The notes under the pieces were generated by a model, which made no database searches, had not been told where the DNA came from, and saw nothing but the letters and a program-made list of their open reading frames with translations. Both the position numbers and the translations under genes were made by a program. This document shows, in pieces, positions 46,264-53,700 of a DNA stretch of 55,548 nucleotides (positions are counted from its first letter, which is position 1; every line of letters starts with the position of its first letter). Origin of the DNA: Marinobacter sp. (GTDB lineage Bacteria; Pseudomonadota; Gammaproteobacteria; Pseudomonadales; Oleiphilaceae); NCBI GenBank assembly GCA_018066865.1, contig JAGPVT010000074.1:1-55548 (forward strand), given 5' to 3'.

Positions 46264-46860
46264 ATGGCGACTCGGCACGTGCTTTGTGTGCACGGTATCG
46301 GTTCACACACCGATGACTGGATTAACTCACCAGATGATGGGGATATATCGTTCAATGACCTGTTCCTGGATCGTTGGAACAATCTCCAGACAAACCACGA
46401 TTACCGCCCCAGACATGACATCAAGCTCTACTCCATCCATTACAACGATGCTATCGAGAGGCTTCTGGGTAACTGGGTAGAGCAACTCGAGCTCCTCTCA
46501 AATCGCATGAGCGAAAACGCCAATTTCCAAAAAGAAAAAGACTTCTTTGATGGGCTCATCGAGAAAGCCAAACCAGCTGATGATCAGCGCAGTTTTTTGC
46601 TGACCCACATCCTGGATCTACTGGTATTTGCAAGCCTGTATTCCGTACAAGACAGCATAATCACAAAAGTCGGTAATCAAATTGGCCAAATTCTGAAGGA
46701 TGAGGTTGATTACAACAGAGGGGACCAGGCATGCGTAATCGGGCATTCCATGGGTTCCTCCGTTGTGGAAAAAACCTTGAAGGCACTCTTCAGCGAGAGC
46801 GTATCTCTGGATGGACTGAAGTGTCAACTTTATGGACATGTTCAGGGAAAATTACATTAA
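46264..46860 (+). CDS. Lipase-like alpha/beta hydrolase, apparently truncated
   Basis: A 198-residue protein that opens with the oxyanion motif VLCVHGIGSHTDDW and has the nucleophile elbow VIGHSMGSSVVEKTL at about residues 158-172. It stops about 30 residues after the elbow, before any acid or histidine of the triad could occur, whereas such hydrolases normally continue for 100 residues or more. The last stretch (LKCQLYGHVQGKLH) does not look like the usual continuation. I infer a 3' deletion, which would leave it inactive. By eye its base composition is more AT-rich than its neighbours. Confidence 0.6.
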   Translation: MATRHVLCVHGIGSHTDDWINSPDDGDISFNDLFLDRWNNLQTNHDYRPRHDIKLYSIHYNDAIERLLGNWVEQLELLSNRMSENANFQKEKDFFDGLIEKAKPADDQRSFLLTHILDLLVFASLYSVQDSIITKVGNQIGQILKDEVDYNRGDQACVIGHSMGSSVVEKTLKALFSESVSLDGLKCQLYGHVQGKLH

Positions 46861-46898
46861 TAGCGTGAAGGCATTGAAAAGCTTTTGATATTGATTTT

Positions 46899-46938
46899 GC
46901 AGTGTGTAAATAAATCATAACAATTTTTTGCACACTGC
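46899..46938. repeat. 8-bp inverted repeat overlapping the -35 region
   Basis: GCAGTGTG (46899-46906) and CACACTGC (46931-46938) are perfect inverted copies 24 bp apart, enclosing a very AT-rich stretch. The right arm overlaps the -35 hexamer of the promoter below. It could be an operator for a dimeric regulator. Confidence 0.5.
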
Positions 46939-46955
46939 CAGTCTCTGCCTATACT
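46928..46955 (+). promoter_or_regulatory. Sigma-70-like promoter for the 47121-55548 unit
   Basis: TTGCAC (46928-46933) and TATACT (46950-46955) are 16 bp apart. They lie about 165 bp upstream of the first gene of the two-gene unit, leaving a leader of about 155 nt that includes a short GGGCC-CTT-GGCCC stem (47001-47013). Confidence 0.5.
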
Positions 46956-47120
46956 GAATTTCTGTCATAGCAAGATGTCATGACGCTGTTTGCTGTTAAT
47001 GGGCCCTTGGCCCGAATCCACGCAACAGGGTTTTGATTGTGCAGTCCGGGCAATCGGAGGAAAGGAAGTTGATCCTTCACCGGTCAATTAGCCTGCGCAT
47101 ACTTGCCGCGAGGGAAGGCT

Positions 47121-47717
47121 ATGGCAACGTTCGCTCGATCTCCATCGATCGATTTCAGCCGCTTCAAATGGTTGAAACCCCTGGATACCAGCCTGCTTCT
47201 TGATGTTGGCGACCGGTCTCCCGATCTGCTTTCCGTTCCAACCAAAGATGCCCAACGGGTCCTCAGTGAAACCGTGCGGCTGGTTTTGGACCTTCCCCGG
47301 AATTCGACGCCTCTAGTGGTCTGGACCCAAGGTGACAGTGAACTTCTGGTTCACAGTGACCAAACCCGCATTGGTTTGTCCAGTGGCGTGGTTACGCTGC
47401 GCATCACCGTTGAGTGTGAGGAACACGGCAAGCTGGTCATCCCTGTGCCCATAGGCGTCGGCACCAAACAGTCGCCCACCGGGCTGGTTATGGCCACCTT
47501 TGAGGATCTGGAAGGCCCTGCTGAACTCGTTGCTGCCTGGAGCGATGCCATCATTGCGTTTGTGTGGGAAGCGTTGCTGGAGATTGCGCGCGTGATCTGT
47601 GCGGAGGTAGGAAACGATAAACGGGGATTGCCGTTAGTCCCGGGATCAATGGGGGCCTCCCCGAACCGGCTATTGTTGCAACCGGTTTCCCGCTTTTCGT
47701 TGATGCCGGGGGCCTGA
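47121..47717 (+). CDS. Unrecognised 198-residue protein upstream of the giant protein
   Basis: The ATG at 47121 has GAGGGAAGG 3-11 nt upstream; an in-frame TTG at 47103 is less likely. The sequence has no signal peptide or membrane helix. It shows a mixed pattern: LDTSLLLDVGDRSPDLLSVP, a beta-rich central part (SSGVVTLRITVECEEHGKLV, IPVPIGVGTKQSP) and a helix (WSDAIIAFVWEALLEIARVI). No family is recognised. Its TGA is one base before the ATG of the giant gene, so the two are almost certainly translated together and may act together. Confidence 0.7.
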   Translation: MATFARSPSIDFSRFKWLKPLDTSLLLDVGDRSPDLLSVPTKDAQRVLSETVRLVLDLPRNSTPLVVWTQGDSELLVHSDQTRIGLSSGVVTLRITVECEEHGKLVIPVPIGVGTKQSPTGLVMATFEDLEGPAELVAAWSDAIIAFVWEALLEIARVICAEVGNDKRGLPLVPGSMGASPNRLLLQPVSRFSLMPGA

Positions 47718-47718
47718 C

Positions 47719-50700
47719 ATGGGTGCAGAACAAAATCTCGATGTTTTTGCGACCCTGGCGGAGGCCGTTGGGCTGACCCGCGACGGCGAGCTTCAGGGAC
47801 AGTGGTTCCAGGATCCGCTCGGCACACCAAACGGAAGCAAGCGTGGCCTGAGCTCCATGATGTACCTGGAGGATCAACGTGAGGCTCTGATTACCTTCGT
47901 TGACGACGTGCTGGGCACCGCGGAACGTGACACAGAAGGAGATGCCATCTGGGTTCCACTCTTCAAGGATTCTGGCGCCACCATTTTTTTGGTGGTCCAA
48001 CAGGCCAGTGATGGCGTGCGAGCGGGTTTCGGAATCGAATACGAAAGTGGCAGCGAAACGCCCTCTGTAGCGGTTCGAGCTCACGTTCCTGTGTTCCAGT
48101 TTGAACGTGAAGGCGCTGGTCCACTCGATACCTCTGGCTCCGAGCCAGACTGGCTTGTGCTTGGGCGGGCAGACGCTCACATCGAAGTTTCCCTGGAAGT
48201 TGGTATCTCCAACGACGCACCGACCCCGGGCGAACTGTTCATCGGTGGTGTGTACCTGGCGCTTCACCTTCCAACCGACCCTTCCGATGACCTGGCTTTC
48301 AGTGTTGGTTTAAGGCGCCTCCAGTTACCTGGCAGCAGCGCACCAAAAGACTTCAATCTAACCGTTGATTCCATCGACGAGCTCGGCGGCGAATTCCTCG
48401 AATTCATGACTGGCCTTATTCAGGCCCAGGCTGAAGCACTGGATACAACCAACCCCGCCACGGCTCCGTTCGCTGCCCTGACAGCTTTGGCCGGACTCAG
48501 AGCCGTAAATCACATTCCGGCATTTCCTCTGGAACAACTGATTTCGACGGGAATCCCAGCGGTAACACACTGGCTTGAATCCATCCTGGCGAATACCGAT
48601 TCCCGGAATGCCTGGCTCGGGCAATGGGCTGCGTTGCTTGGCGGATCAGTTAATACCACTCGCAGTGCGATCGAGTTCAGCGATGGCCAGCTAACCGGGT
48701 CTGTGGGTCTGCGAGTCGAGTCCTCCTCGGGCGGGGGTTTGATTATCACGCCCTGGCTGGAGGGTGCATTACGCCCTCAGTCTGGAGCAGAGGTAAAAGC
48801 TCACGTTGATCTGTTGATCCTGCAGACCCTGGCTTCATCCGTCACGGCGTTGCCCAACCTTTCCTTTTCAGCAGTTTTTGGGCAGGAGGCGGGGCTGGGT
48901 TCCGGGCTTCTCACGGGTGATCCGGGGCTGGGATCCGTCAAAGTGGGGCTGGTTCTCAAAGATGGCAGACCCGCTTTTGCGCTGACGGCGCATGATGTGA
49001 CGTTGGGAGGGGTGAACCACGAGGTGCTGGACCTCTCCAGTCCTGAGGCGGCACTGGCCGCCGCCGATGGCGTAGTTGATGGCGCTCTGGTTGCCGCACT
49101 GAATAGTCTGGGAAGGCCCGGGGAAATTTCTGCCTTGGTTTTAGGGCTTGATCCGCCAGCCGGTATCAGCGGGCCATCTGCTATTAATTTGCTCACCGAT
49201 CCGTTGGGTCAGATTTCTGCCTACTGGAATACTCTGCGAACTTCCCCGGCATCGATGACCCTAATTTTAACTGCAATACAAGAACTTATAACCGGTTCTT
49301 CATCCTCAGTTTCAGGTGATGGTACATCGGAAAACCCATGGGAAATCGACCTTGATCCGGTAAATATTCTTGTCTCTCTGGATGGTGACTGGGTTCATTT
49401 CGACCTTCAGGCGAGTGTAGAGCAGGGCGTATTTGAGGGAAAGACCGCAGATGTGTTTGTTGAAGCACGCCTGCTCAAGATGAATTTCAGTCGTCCGGCG
49501 GTTGAGTTTTTTAGCCGGATTAAAGCAGGTACACGGCTACGGGGGCCGGGCGAAGACAACCTCAGGCTGGATCTCGGGCCTATGGACCTCATCACCCGCT
49601 CGGTGGGCGTAGCGATTGGCTGGAGTGCCTCTACGGGGCTGAGTGCAGTGGTGGAAGCGCCGGGACTTCACGTTGAACTTGAAGCCGTTCAGGACTCCAG
49701 CAGTTCGACAGTTTCTGTACCGGTTCCGCTCCCCGAATTCCATAACGACGGAAGCATGACCTTTGCACCGGACTGGGAGGCCATTGAACAGGCCATCGCT
49801 GCGCTGCTCCAGCGCATGGAGTCCCCCGTAGTCAATGTTGGTCTTGATCTGACGGGCTGGTCAGGCACTGGCGCACGTCTCTCTCTTTCCGCATTACTCT
49901 CTGATCCCAAATCCGCCCTGGAGTCATGGGTGGGGGACCTTGTCCTCGATTGCGACCATGTCCGCGATGCGATGAGCCCACTGGCCTACCTCCTGAGTGG
50001 CTTCAGGCAAAGGGCTCCTCTGGGAACAGGAAACGAGCGCACGCCCTTCCGGGCAGCAATAGCCGCCGAGGTACAGGCACCGGGACTTGCAGCATGGTTG
50101 GATCCCGGCTGCGCCATCCCTCGTGAGCGTTATGAGCCCGCTGCCGGACACTTCGATCTCAGCGAGCCTCCGGAGCCCTCGACCTTGGCAGCGGCTCTCA
50201 AATCCGCAGGGACCGAGTTGCCAGAACTGGATGATTTGATGACTGGCAGGGCTAGTTTGGGCGATGCTTTCAAGGCGTTACTGGATCGCCTGACAGGCAC
50301 CGATGGACTGCTTGGCAGGCCGGCGTCACTGCCGGATGGCGTCAACGGTGTCGATCTGGCCGGGCTCAGTTATCGGGAGCTGATGGCTTACGGTGTTTTG
50401 AACCTGTTGCCCCAGGAAGCGGCTGGCATTGCTCCGGATTCGGTGCTCTATGTGGGTTGCGAGGAAATCTGGGCTGACTGTTTTGGGGCGGACAGTTTCG
50501 ACATCCGCACCACCAGCGAGAAGCTGACTATTCCTGCCTCAGCTCAGGGTCGCTGGTCGATTTGTCTTCCCAGCCCAGCCGCCGCCGCTTCAGTGCGTCC
50601 CGACCGTGGCGCCGTCGAGGAGCAGGCTCAACGGCTGGTTACCGTTCTGGAGGGCCGCCTCGCACCCGTTACCGTCGTTGCATTCGGAGCTGCGGGGGCT

Positions 50701-53700
50701 GCAGCACTCAAGGCTGCTAACATCGTAGCTAACGTAGAACATGTGATCACCGTCGGCACGCCCTGGAACCCGGTATCATTGAATGGATTAACCTCAGGGC
50801 TGAGTGGCGATGCCCTCAGACTGGTCGAGCTTATTCGTCGCCCCAATGAAGAAACCCTCGCAGAAGAAGAAATCGCAGGCGAATCGGGGCCAACGTTGCA
50901 GTTCGGGTATGTGGTCGACCGTGCCGTTGCGGCAGCGGGATTTGCAGCCAGGCGGTTGGGTGAGCTGCCGCGGGCTGATGAGCAAACCCGTCGCCCGGGA
51001 ATGCCCGTCCACGCAGTGTTTGGCTCACTGGATGCGGATACGCTCGAAGCCGGAATGGCGGCCTTGGTTGCCGACGCTATTGATTACCGGTACGAACAGT
51101 TTGAAACACCCGAGACACCGCCTCAAAAGCTTCACCTTGGAATTGATCTTCCGGTCTTTGATGCGGACCTCGGCGGCGTGTTGGTTGGTGTTGGCGCAAT
51201 TTTGGAACTTGCCACTTGTGACAGGGGAGAAAGCGGTAGCGGATTTGCGGTACAGACAGAGCGCCAGTTGATTGTTGATCTGCACTTTGGCGTTCATGAC
51301 GGCTGGTTGATTGGGGGCCCGGGAGCGGAACAGACTGATATTGAGGTACGCTGGATTTCCGCCCGACTGTATTTGCCGCTTCAGGGCAGCGCTCGCGTTT
51401 CAGGCGCCCGGATAATACTTCATGAGGCCAACTGCTTCGGTATTCGCCGGGAGCGGTGGGTGATTGAAAACGGAGCGGATTTGGCAGATTCCACCCTGCC
51501 AACGCCAGAGATCCACCTGATCATGGCCGAAGTGGTTTCGCGTCTGGCGTCAGCATCGTCCTCACTGGCACAACTGTTGGCCAATATCGGGCTGGTTCAG
51601 GCCGGGGGTTATAATCCGGAGGGGCTGGATGAGCTTGTTGTAGACGCGGGTGCTGCGGTGTCTGCGGCGCTAGGCAGTTCTGCCGAGTCGATGGCCGGTG
51701 TCGTGCGCGCGCTTGGGGATTTTTCCGGCACCGGTGCTGAAATTTCATGGACCATTGATGCCGCCAGCATCACCGTAAACCTCGCGAACCGAAACATCCA
51801 GGTGGGTGTAGAACACACTGCTGTAGATCTATCGCCCTTCTCGTTGGCCGTGTCGGTCTCCGCCGCCTCCGCAACTATATCTGCCAGCCTCGGACAAATA
51901 CTGGAAGGTGCAGGAGGGCTTCGGTTATCAGGGGGTGCACAAACCGGACCTTCACCCGCAAGTCTGGGGGTTGAATGGCGGTTACCGGGTGCACCTGCAA
52001 CTAAAACCATCAATCTGCTCGAACCAACTCAGCTTGACGACCTCGCAAGGCTTGGCGCCTCTCTCATACCCGCAACAGTTCTTGCCGGATTTACTGACCA
52101 CCTTCGTGACAACGCGTCCGAAGACGCCCGGCAAGCGATTGAAACCTTGCTCAACGGCCTCGGTTTGCTGGCGCCAGTATCGGAACTCGCGACCCGACGA
52201 ATCCTGTTGCCATGGGCGCTGTTCCTCGACCCAGTGGGCTGGTTGAAGTTTGGAACCCGGCAGTGGGCACTCGACCCATTCGGCCAGTCTGTCCAGACCC
52301 TGAATGCACTGGGGCAATTGCTGATTCCCGGGTTTGCAGGGGATGGGTTCGAGATCAGTAATGACGTCTCTGTCAACTATGGTGTCAACGATGGCCGGTT
52401 TGAGGTGGCTGTCAATATCGAAACCAGTCATGCGATGGGGCCGACTCCGGTAAACATTGCCATTGCGGGCGGATTATCGATTACGACGTCCGGTTCGGTT
52501 ATGCCAGTGATGGCAACGACCGTTACTTTTGACGACAAGGGTATATCACTGGCTGTTTCTCCGGACGTCCGTATTGATCTGATTCGCGCGGCTCCTGCGG
52601 CGCCAATGCCTGTCTATCCGGCGGGACCGGGAATAGGCGCTCTTCTTTCCACGGGCGCGGGCATGGCTATTCCTGTGGTCCTGAACGCGCTGATCGCAGA
52701 GCGTAGTGATCCGTCACCGTCGTTAACAAAAGATGTGGCCGCAGCAATTTATGAACTGGGCAGCGCACTGGACCTGCTTGAGTCAGATCAGTTCGCTGAC
52801 GCCAAAATACAGGTGTTCGCCGGTAACCCGGCGAGCGTTCTGCTCGCCCGATTGCCGAACCTGGTGGTGTCTGCTATCAGTCAATTGGCGAATGCCCTTG
52901 ACCCATCAGGCACCTTTGTCAGCGCAACATCGGTAGGGCCAGGCGTCTCCCGGTTAGCCCTGGGTAGCTCAGATCCAGTGGAAATCACACTGGATGCCAG
53001 CAGCGCAGGCCCCGCCATCGAAGTCACGGCATTCCTGTCAATTACCGATGTCGGAGCCATCGGGTTTGACAGGGTTCGATTGAGCGAATCGGGCGTTCAG
53101 GTTTCTGTTTCCTATACAGCATCAGGCTTTGATGTAGGCAACGGCCTGGTGCTGCGCCCTGTTGCCCGTGTTGACGCGGGCGTCTCCGGCTCGGGTTTTC
53201 AGAGATTGGCCGGCATTGGCTTGGTGACCGATGGCGTCGGTGACCAATCCGTACAATTTCGCTGGGCGCTCAACGATACGCCACCAAGAATTGCCTTGGT
53301 TAATAAAAGTCTGACCGGTGAAACTGAAGACACAGACCCCGCTTCAGTCGGTCTGGCGCTTCTTTCTCAGGCCATATCCATGGCAGCCGGAATCACTCTC
53401 GATGCCATGGGAACACTGGGCGCCGATGCCATTGATGCTCTACAGGATGTTCTGTTTACGGGCGGTTCCGCCACCCTCGACCCAATCCTGTTTGACGCCT
53501 TTTCAGATCCTGAGGCCCTGCTACATCGGTTGTTCCAGCTTGGCTTCAACCTGGCCGATAAAAACCTGAAGATCACCATCGACAGCAAAGTCGACATCGG
53601 ATTCACCCGCAACGGCAATCTGGTGGGTATTTTCCTCTCCCTGCCGGAGGGTGAGCGTATAGCCCTGACCAGTAGCGACCCCACCGTGGATCTTGAAGTC

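Noticed and set aside
47551..48267. Minus-strand frame of 238 codons across the start of the giant gene
   Set aside because: The plus strand carries two frames with good starts and continuous coding; the antisense product has no recognisable features.
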